The notes under the pieces were generated by a model. That model saw nothing but the letters and a program-made list of their open reading frames with translations, was not told where the DNA came from and did not search any database. From Talinum fruticosum (Eukaryota; Streptophyta; Magnoliopsida; Caryophyllales; Talinaceae), in NCBI GenBank assembly GCA_021018815.1, contig JAITYX010000145.1, forward strand, positions 1 to 64,000: a DNA stretch of 64,000 nt. The letters are read 5' to 3'. The position numbers and the translations under genes were made by a program. Shown in pieces: positions 10,791 to 22,607 of the stretch (the first letter of the stretch is position 1; each line of letters opens with the position of its first letter).

Positions 10791-11305
10791 CTAGAGTATG
10801 AATTCCACAATGACCGAGTCTTTAACGCCACACTTCTCTTGAATCATGCATCGCAGTGAAAGCGGGAATGAGCTTGGAGGAAGGACGAACACGAAGGGGA
10901 TACACATGAGCAAAGCTAAAGCCCTATAAAAGGACATTATTGTTTTTATTGTCCTTAACGTAAAAGGAAGAATTAGTAAGCCGAACATAGCAATCATTGT
11001 AATGACACGAGACAACATATTGTGTTTTAACTCAGGAACATGAAGAACAGGACTAAAGTGTAAGCGGACGACTTTGAGCTTGAATGCTAAAATTGCCGAC
11101 ATTAGAAATGGGTAACAGATCACCATTACCAACAACAACATCATAACCGAAATAAGGAGAATTAGAAGAAAGTATTCGTTAGGGGTTATATGAGACGTAG
11201 TAGCTAAGTCCGGATACCAAAGGGTCTTATTAGGCTCAACAGGACCAAAAGCGGCAAGGGCGGGAAGAGAATTGTTAGGACGCATATGATAGCAAGGGCG
11301 AGAAG
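10791..11305 (-). pseudogene. Ale-H gag end and aspartic protease remnant
   Basis: The open stretch from 11318 includes AAFG followed by WYPDLATTSHITP. This corresponds to the copia protease entry (usually W-x-x-D-S-G), so the catalytic DSG has become DLA. It continues with FSPVLHVPELKHNMLS, the usual post-protease block. The start of the element is cut off at the flanking direct repeat. Confidence 0.7.
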
Positions 11306-11369
11306 ATAATTTATTCAAATTAATTGAATTGAAACTATATATGTAATTATTTATGAAATATCAATAAAC
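11306..11369 (+). repeat. Right copy of the direct repeat flanking Ale-H
   Basis: It begins ATAATTTATTCAAATTAATT and ends near TTATGAAATATCAATAAA, and it pairs with 7605-7668. It directly abuts the truncated gag end of Ale-H. Confidence 0.7.
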
Positions 11370-12375
11370 AAATGAAGTATTTTTTTTTATAAATGGTGTT
11401 TGGATGTAAAGTAATTCCAATTGTCGGAGGCTCAAGAGAGAACCGAAAACAAAAACAACAATGAACTGGTAATATCAAGCCACAACCCTCCTCTCCATTT
11501 TTTCGTCTTCTCGCACTCCAGTTTTCCCAACAAGGCTTCCATCTTTTCTAGCCTCTACATCTATTCCGAGTAATCATCGTTTCATTTTTCTGGCTAGTTC
11601 GAAACTCCACTCTTCTCAACTCCCATCATATCTATTAACAACCATGGAATGACCTCACTTGCACGGGCACCGGCCAAGGAAATTTTGTTAGAAGATCTAA
11701 AGATCTCAACGAAGGGTAGGGCGTGGAATGGCAAGGGCACGGAGGGAGTGAGGTGTATCTCACCAAAAAATATGGACATTTGGTAAAACCCATGGCCTAA
11801 GAAATTTTATATTTTGCAAGAAAAATTGTCGCCTGGAAAAAAATTACAATTTTCCGGCAACAATGGTGTTGTATGCTCACCGGAATAGATATCAAAATAA
11901 AATTTGTAACCAAATTAAAGACTGTAAAATTTATGGTTTAAATTTAATCAAGCTATTTGTATAGTTTATATTATATGTTTACTGTAGTTACCATTTTGGA
12001 GCAACCTCTGTGCTTACAACAAATTTATTTTTTATAGAATCATTTCAAGGTAAATTGTTGGCCAATTACCATTCACAGTACGAATATCCTTGCTTTCTGG
12101 CGTACTCCTACTCAATTGAAGTTCTAGGAAGCATTTTGCCACGGCGAGTATCTTTCTGATGATCAATATTTCCTACACAAAATGTTTGATTTTACGTAGT
12201 ACTATGTTTTTGTATTAGAAAATGCTAATATTCCTTCGCTAACTTTTCAATATATATTTGGAACATGGTTACTTTATCAATAGCTGACCAATGTAATGAT
12301 CATTTCTCTCTAAAGTTCATAACATTTCCGTATTTTTCTACCAAACTACTTCTAAAAAGTATTTCTCTTCCTCTC
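11370..12375. other. Unassigned stretch
   Basis: No family motif or inverted-repeat structure is seen. The 61-codon minus frame at 11594-11779 has no recognisable features. Probably intergenic DNA or an old, unrecognisable repeat. Confidence 0.4.
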
Positions 12376-12383
12376 TATGTACA

Positions 12384-12592
12384 AGGGTGTGCATAAAAAA
12401 CTGAAACTGAAAAGCTGATCTGAAAAACCGAAACATCTATCCAAAAATTGATTAGCAAAATAAATTTTTTAAGAAAATCGGTCCGATTACCGAACCAAAT
12501 TTTTAATTCAGTTCACGGATCGATTACGGATCGGGATATGAAAAAATCCAGTTAACCGAACCGATTTTTTCAATAAAAATCCTATATGTACA

Positions 12593-12645
<53 letters not shown>

Positions 12646-13265
12646 TTTAAAAACCCTAATTTTTACTACCTACCCCCTTCTATGCTCACACTTGCATGTC
12701 TGCTGCATTACTCCTCTCTCTCTCTCCCTCCATTTTCCCCACCGATTCTGAATCCCCTCAAACAAACTATTCTCTCCCCTCCTCTATTTGTTGCACTACT
12801 CTTCTCTTTCTCTCCATCTCTCCCCCTCCCTCCTCCATTCCCCCAATGACTCTCTAAATTCAACCCCTCAAACATAATATTCTCTCCTCTCCTATCTCTT
12901 GCTTTACTTTTGTTCGACTATGGTGTTAAAGATATGAATTATATAGTTGTAATAGGTTTCCATATTCAGCCAAATGCCACATGGATCTAAATTTTTCAAA
13001 ACCACATAAAAGAATCAGAACTATTGTCATCCAAATTAAAAGATAAGAAATTTCTTGACAAATAACAGTTAGCCATAAAACTCGAACCGAAGAATGGGTT
13101 AACCGAACATTTCGGTTCGGTTACGGATTGAGATTTGGCCAATCCAAAAATTCAGTTAACCGAAAAACTCGGGACGATTACGGTTCACATTTTTTACTAT
13201 CCGAAATTTTGTTTAACCAAAAATTAATTAACCGAAAGTGCGGTTAACCGGTTTTGCATAACCCT
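12384..13265. mobile_element. hAT-like non-autonomous element (882 bp)
   Basis: The ends AGGGTGTGCAT and, in reverse, AGGGTTATGCA form short inverted repeats. The flanking 8-mers TATGTACA (12376-12383) and AATGTACA (13266-13273) match at 7 of 8 positions, as expected for a hAT target duplication. Subterminal zones are full of CGGTT/AACCG motifs (CCGAACCGA, GGTTCGGTTACGG, TTAACCGGTT), a familiar arrangement for transposase-binding repeats. The interior has a TA microsatellite and CT-rich sequence, with no transposase. Confidence 0.75.
12597..12643. repeat. (TA)n microsatellite
   Basis: An uninterrupted TA tract of about 47 bp inside the hAT-like element. It makes a false open frame of alternating Ile-Tyr. 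Confidence 0.95.
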
Positions 13266-13376
13266 AATGTACACTCCTATGTTTAAGTATAGATAAGGTT
13301 TGATTTTTAGTTTAATAATTTTGATATCTTTTATTTTTGCTAATTTTTGCTTATTTTTAGGTTAAATATTTCGTGA

Positions 13377-13860
13377 CACTACTACAAGAAAAGTCGTTCA
13401 CAATTGTTATAAATGACTTTTAACAATGGTGGACCACCGTTGTCGAGGTGAGCGTTGTTAAAAGTTCCTTTTGACAACACTTATACAATTGTGGTAAAAG
13501 ACACCTTACAACAACAGTTCCTTAACAACAACAATTGTCAAAGGTGAAATATATAACAACGGTTTCTATAATAACCATTGTTAAAAGAGATGGCAAAATA
13601 GCAATGGTTGCCCTTAAACCGTTGTTAAAGATACTTATAACAACGGTTTTCCTCTAAATAGTTGTCATAGGTAAGGACTAATTACAACGGTTTCTATGAT
13701 ATCCATCGTTAAAACCTGACTTATAACAACGATTGTCTTTTGAACCGTTGTCATAGGTGAAGACTATGACAACGGTTTTTATCGATAGTCGTTGTGAAAT
13801 CCTGGTCTATGACAATGGTTGTACAACATGAACCGTTGTTATAACGAGTTGTTGGATAAT
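13377..13860. repeat. Left subterminal repeat array of CACTA-G
   Basis: At least eight diverged units in both orientations with core AACAACGGTT / AACCGTTGTT (for example near 13553, 13640, 13683, 13744 and 13836) and spacer words such as CATAGGT and CTATGACA. Such subterminal motifs are where CACTA TnpA-type proteins bind. Here that role is by analogy. Confidence 0.8.
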
Positions 13861-13883
13861 TTTTTTCTCGTTCCAACCTCCTG

Positions 13884-13886
<3 letters not shown>

Positions 13887-13949
<63 letters not shown>

Positions 13950-13965
13950 TATATATATATATATT
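13887..13965. repeat. (TA)n microsatellite
   Basis: About 79 bp of alternating AT with one AGAT interruption, between the subterminal array and Cop-F. The following 140 bp (to 14105) show nothing recognisable. Confidence 0.95.
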
Positions 13966-14110
13966 TTGGATTTTTGTTCAAGCAACAACAAACTGAAAGT
14001 ACTATCAAATATCATTTCATTTTGTTTTTTAAAACAAAAGGTCACAAATATATACATAAAAAATGCTTCAAAGTAACTAAAGACAAAATATAAATGTATA
14101 TAGCCTAGCT

Positions 14111-14658
14111 TGTTAGGAAAGTATGTAAAATGTGGTACTTGGATATATCAACAAGTCGTGAACAAAATTACTTTCCTTCAGACCTATTTGTTAGAACCAC
14201 AAATGATCTTAGGGATAAAGTTCTTATTACAAATTAGTGCAATGTCCAAGATACTCAAGAATCATCCATGGGAGTTATGTAATCACTCCCAAGGATGAAA
14301 GTTTTATCATCTTTCTCTTTCTCTATCAATGACCTTTATATAGATGACCCTTGACCCAAGAAAATTGGATAAGAAGTAGTAATTAGTCGTTCTCGTCCGT
14401 TTGGAGTGTGTATATTTGGTCTTATCCCAATCCGGACAGTCATAACCGTATTTTACATCCAACATGGGTCGTATCGTCCAGCACAGAGCTACCCGTGTTC
14501 GCTGCTAGAAGCAACACACTAGGAAAAGCACGTCCAACACGTGTCGTGGCTTCCAACACTGGCTGCCCATGTTTAATGACCATCCCGAGATACCTACTAG
14601 GTAATCCTAGGATTACTAACTACTTATTTCTAGATTGCATTCTTGGAATTCCCCAACA
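14111..14658 (-). repeat. Cop-F 3' LTR (548 bp)
   Basis: It starts TGTTAGGAAAG and ends TTCCCCAACA on the plus strand (element sense TGTTGGGGAA...CA). It aligns along its full length with 18664-19212, including the TTTATATAGATGACCC block (likely TATA region), with many base differences between the two. Confidence 0.92.
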
Positions 14659-15230
14659 ATCCCCCACCATTTCAAGAATGAGAGAAATAAAACTTAAATT
14701 TCAAAGTAATCTGGGAGATTTATACTTCATGAAAGTATCTTGTGATTTGAACTTCCACTTAATGGACATAATTTCAATTATCCGAACGTTATAGTAGAAA
14801 AGTTTTTGAACTATACATCCTCTCTAACTAATTGGATACATCTCACATACAAATCTTAAAATACACTTAAAATGTTTGACACAATTTAAAGGGCATATGT
14901 CCATATCCTTCATGAATGCATCAATCCAAGCCCTTGGCTCTTTCAAGTGGCAACACTTCATATTCACATAGGTATACCTCGGAAATTGCTCCTATAATAC
15001 AAGCACCCATTCGATCAAGGCCTATTAGAGTAATTAAACTCATCCTCTTGAACATTACAAGTAAAAACCACTCTTACCTTGGGATGAAAATTAGTAGTGC
15101 TCATAATCACTATAAAATGTTGTCGCTATTTGAACATAAAACTTGTCATCTTATCAAGAGTTAAGTTGAGGCTTCGTTATCGGTGATCAAAGAAGTGGGC
15201 TTCCCATCCCCCTTGATGTTTTCAACACCA

Positions 15231-16200
15231 AGTCTCTTGCTAGACCTTTAGTCAAAGGATCAGCAAGATTATCCTTTGATTGCACAAAATCTATAGTAAT
15301 CACTCCATCCTTTATCAATTGATGAACATAGGTATGTCTAAGTCCAATGTGCCTTGATTTGCCATTATAGACATGATTATAGCCTTAGATAGTGTAGACT
15401 TACTATCACAATGAATGGAGGGTGGAGACATGGGTTTAGGCCAATTGGGAATCTCCATCAACAAGTTTCGAATTTTTGATGCTGTAGGAGAGCAATTCTT
15501 GTATTTGAATCTCGCAAGCACTTTCTCAATATAATGAGATTGATTCAGGCATATACCATCATTATTCATATTGATCATAGTGCCAAGTATCACATCCGCT
15601 TCTCCCTGTCCTTCATGCAAAACCTAGCACATAGAAAACTCTTGGTTTTCTCAACTTCTTCTAAGTCGGTTCCATAAATCAACATGTAATCAACATATAG
15701 ACAAATGATTACACCTTTTCCACGCTCAAACATAGAATAAACATATTTTTAAGGTTCATTTATACTAAAGCCAAAAGAAAGCACTACTTCATCAAATTTT
15801 TGATGCTATTGTTTAGGGGCCTACTTTAAGCCATATAAGGATCTAATGAGTTTTCATACTTTCTTTTCTTGTCCTGGAATGACAAACCTCCAGTGTTGTT
15901 GCATATACACTCGCTCTTCTAATTCACCATTCAAGAAAGCAGTCTTGACATCCATTTGGTGAATCACAACCTTTTGAATTGTAGCAATAGCAATAAAAAC
16001 TCTTATTTTTGCAATCCTAGCTACCGATGCATAAGTATCAAAGTAGTCAATACCATACTTTTGGTTAAACCCTCTTATCACCAACCGAGCTTTAAACCTT
16101 TCTATGGTACCATCTACTCTCCTTTTACTTTTAAAGATCCACTTTAATATAATAGGTTTACATCCAGGGGGAAGATCACTCAAACCCAAGTATTATTTTC
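15231..16200 (-). pseudogene. Cop-F RT and RNase H, internally deleted
   Basis: RT opens near 16189 (GCKPIILKWIFKSK, RFKARLVIRGF) with VVIHQMDVKTAFLNGEL. The active site reads YVDY at 15686-15697 instead of YVDD, losing a catalytic Asp. At about 15440 the frame passes from the RT thumb (PTASKIRNLL) almost directly to the RNase H block IHCDSKSTL, so the end of RT and much of RNase H are missing. The last motif (NLADPLTK) is near 15240. It cannot reverse-transcribe. Confidence 0.8.
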
Positions 16201-17590
16201 GATGATTGAGTCCATCTCTTCGAGACTCGCTTCTTTTAAAAATGGCACGTCTTGTGACTCCATAGCCTTTTGAAAAGAGGTAGGATCTGAATCCATGCTA
16301 TAAATATAAGGAATTCATTTTCAATGAAATCCCTTATTCCTTCTATCAAGTAAATGTAGAAATCTGACCCAAAGGATTTCTCTTTTCTAATCCACTCGCT
16401 CCTTCTTAAATCAACTATGTTTCCTTGTTCTTGACCATTATAAGAATTCACAAGTGTTTGGAATAATTTCTTTGGGTTTAGGAATTTATGAAAACCTAGT
16501 TTCATTAAAAATTGCATCTATTGATTCAATTACGGTGTTAACCATTATGAAGTCATTTGGTTAAATGACCACAAACCTATAGGTTTTACTATGTTCAAGC
16601 AAAACCTATACGGATGCACTCAATTCCTCTTCCTCTCAATTTTCTTTTCTTAGGTTCCGAGACTCTTACTATAGTCCTACAACCCCAAACTCTGAAAGAA
16701 TTTAAGTTTGATTTCCTTTTATTCCAAAACTCATATGGAGTAGTAGAACTCCTCTTATTAGGAACTCGTATTTAGGATGTAACATGTTGTGAGCATTGCT
16801 TCACCCCAAAAGCCATCACTTAAACCGAATTTGAAATAATAGCATTTACCATTTTAGTTAAGGTTCTATTTTTCCTTTTTGCCACACCATTTTGTTGTGG
16901 TGTATAAGGTGAAGTAGTTTCATGGATTATAGCGATTGATTTAAAATAACTTGGCTCATAATATTCTCCACCCCTATCGGATTTTAAACGCTGAATAAAT
17001 GTCTCACAATGCAACTAAGTTTCAGATTTAAAGATCCTAAACTTGTCTAGTGCTTCATCTTTAGAGTGGAAAAGATAAACTTGGCAATATCTTGAGTAAT
17101 CATCAATAAATGTGACATAGTATTTCTTTCCTCAATAGAAGGAGTATTATGGAAATCACCTAAATTACTATGAGTTAAATCAAGCAATTTTGTGATTCTT
17201 TGAACATTAGGAAAAGAACTTCTAGTAATCTTTGTTAACATGCATGTTTTACACTTCTCTATGATTCCATCAAAATTAGGAATCAAGTCAAGTCTACTCA
17301 TCTCTTTTAATCTCTTGTAATTAACATGTCCAAGACGATTATGCCATAGAGAAGAAGAAGTAGAAATAAGCATGTAAGCGTAATCACTCATCTTGTCATT
17401 ACTACTAGAAGCATTAACACATTAAACTTAAACATGTCCCCACATAAATATGACTTCCTCACAAAGACACCACCCTTAGACAGAATATACTTATCGGCTT
17501 CATACACTTGCTTGAAGCCAAACCTATTGAGAATAGTACCCGATACAAGATTCTTTCTCTTTTCTAGAGCATAATACAAATCATTCAAAG
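16201..17590 (-). pseudogene. Cop-F integrase remnant
   Basis: The zinc-binding part is intact at 17047-17391: LWHNRLGHVNYKRL (H-x4-H) and CKTCMLTK (C-x2-C). The catalytic region at 16820-17014 reads LKSDRGGEY with SPYTPQQNGVAKRKNRTL, the usual D and E blocks. A connecting piece lies at 16236-16517. The 5' end (17388-17588, NLVSGTILNRFGFKQV) joins protease. Frames are broken in several places. Confidence 0.8.
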
Positions 17591-18639
17591 TAAGAGTTCT
17601 TCCGAAGTAAAAACTAAATCTATTTGACCTTTACTTAGGACATCGGCCTTAGTAGTGTTTCCCATGTAGAGAGCCACTCCATCACCCACAGGTTCAAAAG
17701 TCTTAAAGAAGGAGCGGTCCTTGCACACATGCACTAAAGCACCCGAATCAACCCACCAATCATTGTTACTTTGGGCGGGGTTGACTTGATCAACGATCAT
17801 GGCTACAAAGTTTTCTTTTTCTTTGCCTTTTGGTTGTTTAATCCATGCTTTTTCTTTCAAATGGTGCAATATCTTTTCTTGTGGCCCGGTTTGTTACATT
17901 CCCAACAAACCACTTTAGCCTTCTTGTTCCCTTGTTGCCATAGTCCTTGTTAGGCCTCTTCTTGTTTGGTACTTTCTGTCTATGGGTTTGCTCACCATCC
18001 TCTACCACATGAATCTTAGAGACATGCTCCTTTGATTCATCCCGCATATGAAGCTCTTCTTCTATACGAAGGTGGTTAGCCTAATCCTCAAGAGTCATAT
18101 CCTCTTTCTTATGCTTTAAAGTTCTTTTAGCGTATTTCGAAGAAGGGGAAGTTTGTCTACTACGGAAGAAACTAAAATAGACTCGACCATGTGCATCTTA
18201 TGTTGCTTAAAATTACTTAAGATATGTTATATCTCATGCATTTGGTCTAGAATAGAACGTTCTTCAACCATCTTATAATTATTAAATGGACTAACAAGGA
18301 AGTTCTTACTAGATGCATCCTCAGCCATGTATTTACTCTCCAAAGACTCCCAAAGTTCCTTGGCGGAGTTGACATTCCGGTAAACATCGAATAGTGGACA
18401 TCCAATTCAGTATGTGTCGTCGGAAGATTTAGTCATCATTCTCCCACTTTAGTCTTTTGCGGGATTGCTCCAAAGTCTCCTCTTTGGTCTCTACCGGGTA
18501 GGGAGTGTTCAGGACATACACAACTTTAAGGCTAGCGAGGAGGAACCGCATCTTCTTTTGCCAACACTAAAAGCTTACATACACCTTTAAACCTTTCCAA
18601 CTTCTGAAAGTTTGATGTCATCTCACGAATTATTGCCAT
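17591..18639 (-). pseudogene. Cop-F gag and protease remnant
   Basis: gag starts at ATG 18639 (MAIIREMTSNFQKLERF). The nucleic-acid-binding knuckle near 17880-17930 is decayed and has lost its Cys spacing. Protease is open at 17585-17869 with WWVDSGALVHVCKD, keeping the catalytic DSG. Stops and shifts separate the parts. Confidence 0.75.
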
Positions 18640-18663
18640 CTTCCACAAAATAGGTCTTAAGAT

Positions 18664-19212
18664 TCTTAGGAAAGCATGTAGAATGTGGTACTGGATATAT
18701 CAACAAGTCGTGAACGAAATCACTTTCCTTAAGACCTATTTGTTGTAATCACAAATGATCGTAAGGATAAAGTGCTGATTAGAAACAAGTGCAATGTTCA
18801 AGATACTCAAGAATCATCCATGAGAGTGTTGCAGTCACTCACAAGGATGAAAGTTTTGTCATATTTCTCTTTCTCTATCAATGGCCTTTATATAGATGAC
18901 CCTTGACGCAAGAAAACTAGATAAGAAGCAGCTATTAGTCGTTCCTATCTCGTTGGGAGTGTGTATATTCAATCTTATCCCAATCCAGATAGTCATAACC
19001 GTAGTTTACAACCAACACGGGTTGTGTCATCCAACACGAGGCTACACGTGTTCGCTCGCTGGAAGGAACACACAAGGAAAAACACATCCAACATGGGTTG
19101 TGCCCTCCAACACGAGTTTCTCTTGTTTGACGACCATCCCGGGATGGCTACTTGGTAATCCTTGGATTACTAACCGCTTATTTATGGATTGCATTCTTAA
19201 AATTCCCCAACA
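18664..19212 (-). repeat. Cop-F 5' LTR (549 bp)
   Basis: Full-length partner of 14111-14658. Its inner terminus reads TCTTAGG where the other LTR has TGTTAGG, so the terminal dinucleotide is mutated. Its outer end CCCCAACA is followed by the duplicated TAGCT. Confidence 0.92.
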
Positions 19213-19227
19213 TAGCTCAATACTGAT

Positions 19228-22200
19228 TTACTTTCTTCCGTCCAAGTTCGTGCGAAACTTCGTCCATCGATCTCGGAGCTCATCCAATATGGATGTAAAA
19301 TAAGGCCCCACCATGACTTCTTTTTAGAAAAAATTACAACCAATATTAGAAAATAAATATCTTTACGTGAAGTCCAAGTAATAAAAAAATATCCCGATCC
19401 AAAAATTCAAATTTGGTAAAAATTGTAAATAAGTTGTTAAAGTTACCAGTTTTGGATTGGACTTGGAATCGTCCAAATCCTACCACATCATAATTTCTTT
19501 CATGTATTGTACTATGTAAAAGCCACACTACATGTTGCCCTATTGCTTATGGCATTACAAAGATAACACATACATTAGCAGGTACATAATAAGTAATTTC
19601 CTAAGAAAAACTTATTTTTGAAGCTAAGCAAGAAAATCTCACCTTAAAATTAAGGATGGTTGTTTTATTATTCCTTGCATTTCTGTGCCCTCCTTTGCAA
19701 CTATTAACTCGGAGAGCACTATATATGGGAAAATAATGAAATATCGTGTATTAGAAATATTATCCATAAAGGCATACAATAAAATTAAAGTATTTGAATG
19801 AAAATTGAGGGAAGTCACCTATTGAGAATGCCCATAATTTCTTCTCGATCACTCACGGGTCTACTAAGAGGATTAAGCCAGTAAGTAATGCCACGCCTCG
19901 GGAAAATGGCAGCAAGCATCCATTGATGACTTCAATGACACAAACAACATAAAAAAAAATAACATATAATGAAAAATTCGTAAGTTAATAAATAAGGTTT
20001 GAACACAAACATCTCAGTGAATGGTGCCAAATAACATGGCTTCCTCATATGTATCATTAGTTCAGATATGAAATTGGATCTCTCGTCCAGCGTCAGCCTG
20101 TCGGGGCAACAACAAGTAATGGACTCGTTCCCCATGTTGCGAGTCAGCCCGTGCAGCCGCCTAGTATGTATTAAATTTTATGTAAGCAATTATAAATAAA
20201 AATTAACGTAAATTTAGGGAACTCACATAATGTTAGTCATAATAGCGGTTGCGCCAAGCTCCTCCATGTTACACTTCCTCCTCTAAAAATAAGAACTTCG
20301 TCTCTCCTTCTCCTTCATACCCCAACTCGAAGCTCGTGCTTTGATGTCGAAAATTGTACCGAAATCCCATCTAATGGCCAAATCTTTGAGACATGCATTC
20401 TATTCATGAGCAGGTTTGAGATCTTTGGGTTAGGGAGCTGATTGCTCTATCTTTTGACTATGAATTGACTCCACAGGCCTCCGATTGGGATCTAGCTTTG
20501 CAGGCTTAGGAGCCGACCTTATAGGCTTTGAACTTGGAGCTTACTTGACAGTCTTATTAGGATGATCACTCTTTCAAGGTCTTAATTCATGTAGGAGATA
20601 CAAACTATACTTAACAACTCATAATAATAAATTTTACAATATTTAATTGAATTGATTGGTTTTAAATTTAAAATAGTACTTGTGGAATCATCGAAGAAGA
20701 CAAAACCCTTGGGCCAAGCAACAAAATTGTTGATTGCTTCTTCAACAACATGCAAATGGGCTGAAGGGATTGACAACGGATAATCACCATTCTCTTCCAT
20801 CACTTCTTTCGCCGTCATCTTAACTTTATCGTCTAAGAGCGGTGCCCCATGAACGAGGGTACCTAGCTAGCATGGTTGAATAAAAGCGTTAGCCGCAATG
20901 TGATCAAGAGAAGGGTGATGAGAAGCTACGATGTAGTGGATTAGTTGCATAAGAATTAGCATAACAATTATAAAGGCGTATGACATATGTTATTTGAAAC
21001 AACAAAAAAACTAACATCAACTAACACAAGTAACTATTCCTTGAGAGAAGAGAAAACATTAACTACGAAGAATTCTTCATAAAACAGATTAGAATTTTCC
21101 CTAAAAATTCAACAGTTTCCCACGATAACGATCCTCATCCGAACAAAGACACACAAATATTATATGGTCACTCAACAAGCACAAGCCGGAGTCGTACAAC
21201 AACCCAAAATGCACATTAAACTATACCTCGAGCAGATATCCAATAATATATACACCATTAACTCAACGACCACAACACGAGTTCCAAATCAAGCGTACAT
21301 TAAAAGTTAAACCTAGTAGAAAAACATGCATTAGATAGCAAATCATACCTTTTCGTTGATTTGGAAACGTCGTCAAGTGAACTTTCTTTACCACTCACCG
21401 GAGTATGTGCTATGGCCTGACCCTTATGTAGGGCTTCGAAGTTTAGTGGCTGCATGCCTATGTTGGGGAAGTACTCCTCAATAGTTGTCCTCACCTCAAA
21501 TATCACTTGTCGTCAAATGTTGGCCGCCATTTGATCTCTTCATTTAGACAAGAGGACCAAGACGTCGACTAAGGTGGAATTAGTGTTGCGCTTCTTTCTC
21601 GCCCTAAAGTATTGAACAATACCCACACAACCATCGAACGCTAGAACCCGATCAGGATGCTCATCTCTTTCAAGCGCCAAGGCTAGCTTGTCTTTCCTCC
21701 TGGTCTGTCGACTTGTAAGTCGACTATTGTCAATAGATATTTCGTACTAACCATTAAGTGGATGAACATAATGAATTATTAATGACACTCACAAGCTGTT
21801 GAACGAAACATTCGATTTTTGGTGTGACGAAGGCGTCATCTTTCCTCTTTCTTCCTCGACCCATGACTTGTCCCTATCGATAGTCATCTACACAGGGTCT
21901 ATGATGGAACCTTCACGGCTTTGTTTCGAAGTTGTTGAAGGTTTCAGTTGAACAACTTCTCCTTCACCGAGTGCATATCCCCACGGGATATGACATAGGG
22001 ATACACATTAGACTTAATAATCCTTCGATTGGATTCACTTAGGGGCTGTAGGTGTTCACATTTATAAATTAATACAATGCTTTAATAAAAAGTACTAAAA
22101 TGATCTGCTAAATCAATCAGTAAAACGTTTTTAAAATACAATAATAAATAGAAAATAAAAATAGAGAACGAATGTTGAATTACCTAGAAGTCTTAAGCAT

Positions 22201-22399
22201 TGACCCATTCTTTGAACATCTTCCGTTCATCTTCCTTAATGAAGTTATATGCCTCCCATGATCCACGTTGTAAATTAGTGGGCTTTGTTTTGTATATATA
22301 CATTTGGCGCGGGTTAGTCTTGAACAATCTCAAGCAATCCGCAACTCGGGAAAGCATCTTGGATTTCACCAAAGGAGCTTGTCGTCTATTACTAACCAA
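19228..22399 (-). pseudogene. CACTA-G accessory gene with C-terminal Ulp1-type protease, broken
   Basis: A spliced minus-strand gene. Exons I can support by GT/AG edges and homology: 21864-21793 (GRGRKRKDDAF), 21723-21348 (KDKLALALERDEHPDRV, a motif typical of CACTA second genes), 20864-20680 (GTLVHGAPL, NNFVAWPKGF), 20580-20227, 20160-20011 (KPCYLAPF), 19929-19819 (HQWMLAAIFP, YWLNPLSRP), 19718-19643, 19545-19447 (CGFYIVQYMKEI) and 19323-19228 (ILDELRDRWTKF, stop at 19228-19230). An open stretch at 22193-22399 is probably an upstream exon. In Ulp1/C48 proteases the triad is H-D-C. The Cys is present (codon 19525-19527), the residue before W is Q where H is usual (though H precedes it), and D reads N. 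Two TAG codons flank the Cys block and another stop lies near 21540. Such proteins accompany the TNP2 transposase in CACTA elements. The exon borders are inferred. Confidence 0.7.
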
Positions 22400-22479
22400 A
22401 ATGAATTCCGAAACACGAGAACAACATGCATTAGTATTAATGCGTCTACATTAATAAGATAGGAATTAGTATAAGAAAC

Positions 22480-22558
22480 TGTAACAACCCAACTCTAAGA
22501 AAACATATTATCTTTAATAAGTTCAACTATTTTGAGAGCGTGTATTTTCATTAAATTT

Positions 22559-22607
<49 letters not shown>

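Larger units (their letters stand above)
7773..11305 (-). mobile_element. Ale-H: LTR-less Ty1/copia body, reverse orientation
   Basis: Reading leftwards, fragments of gag end/protease, integrase, a Ser/Thr-rich linker, RT and RNase H follow in copia order. The style of the motifs (FHETFSPVV, YGLKQAPRTWF, DLHYFL-like EGSRDLHYFL, QLADIFTKGL-like ending) fits the Ale/Retrofit group, though I cannot confirm the lineage. No TG...CA LTRs, PBS or PPT are found. Instead, both sides carry a roughly 64-bp direct repeat. Stops and frameshifts occur throughout. Confidence 0.75.
14111..19212 (-). mobile_element. Cop-F: Ty1/copia element with both LTRs, reverse orientation
   Basis: LTRs at 14111-14658 and 18664-19212 bracket gag-PR-IN-RT-RH read on the minus strand. 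The 5-bp duplication TAGCT is present at 14106-14110 and 19213-19217, so both ends are original. The PPT (AATGGTGGGGGAT in reverse) sits at 14659-14671. No tRNA-like PBS is visible between the 5' LTR and the gag start, only about 25 bp. RT-RNase H carries an internal deletion. It inserted just beyond the stop of the CACTA-G Ulp1 gene. Confidence 0.9.

Noticed and set aside
13377..13860. CRISPR-like array or satellite
   Set aside because: Units are diverged, lie in both orientations and have irregular spacing, and they match the array at the other transposon end: CACTA subterminal repeats.
13751..14076. Open frames on both strands rich in Ile-Tyr repeats
   Set aside because: Translations of the (TA)n microsatellite; no coding meaning.
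14408..14794. 128-codon ORF with many Thr/Asn, also seen at 18896-19303
   Set aside because: Lies in the two Cop-F LTRs; the duplicated frame reflects LTR identity, not a gene.
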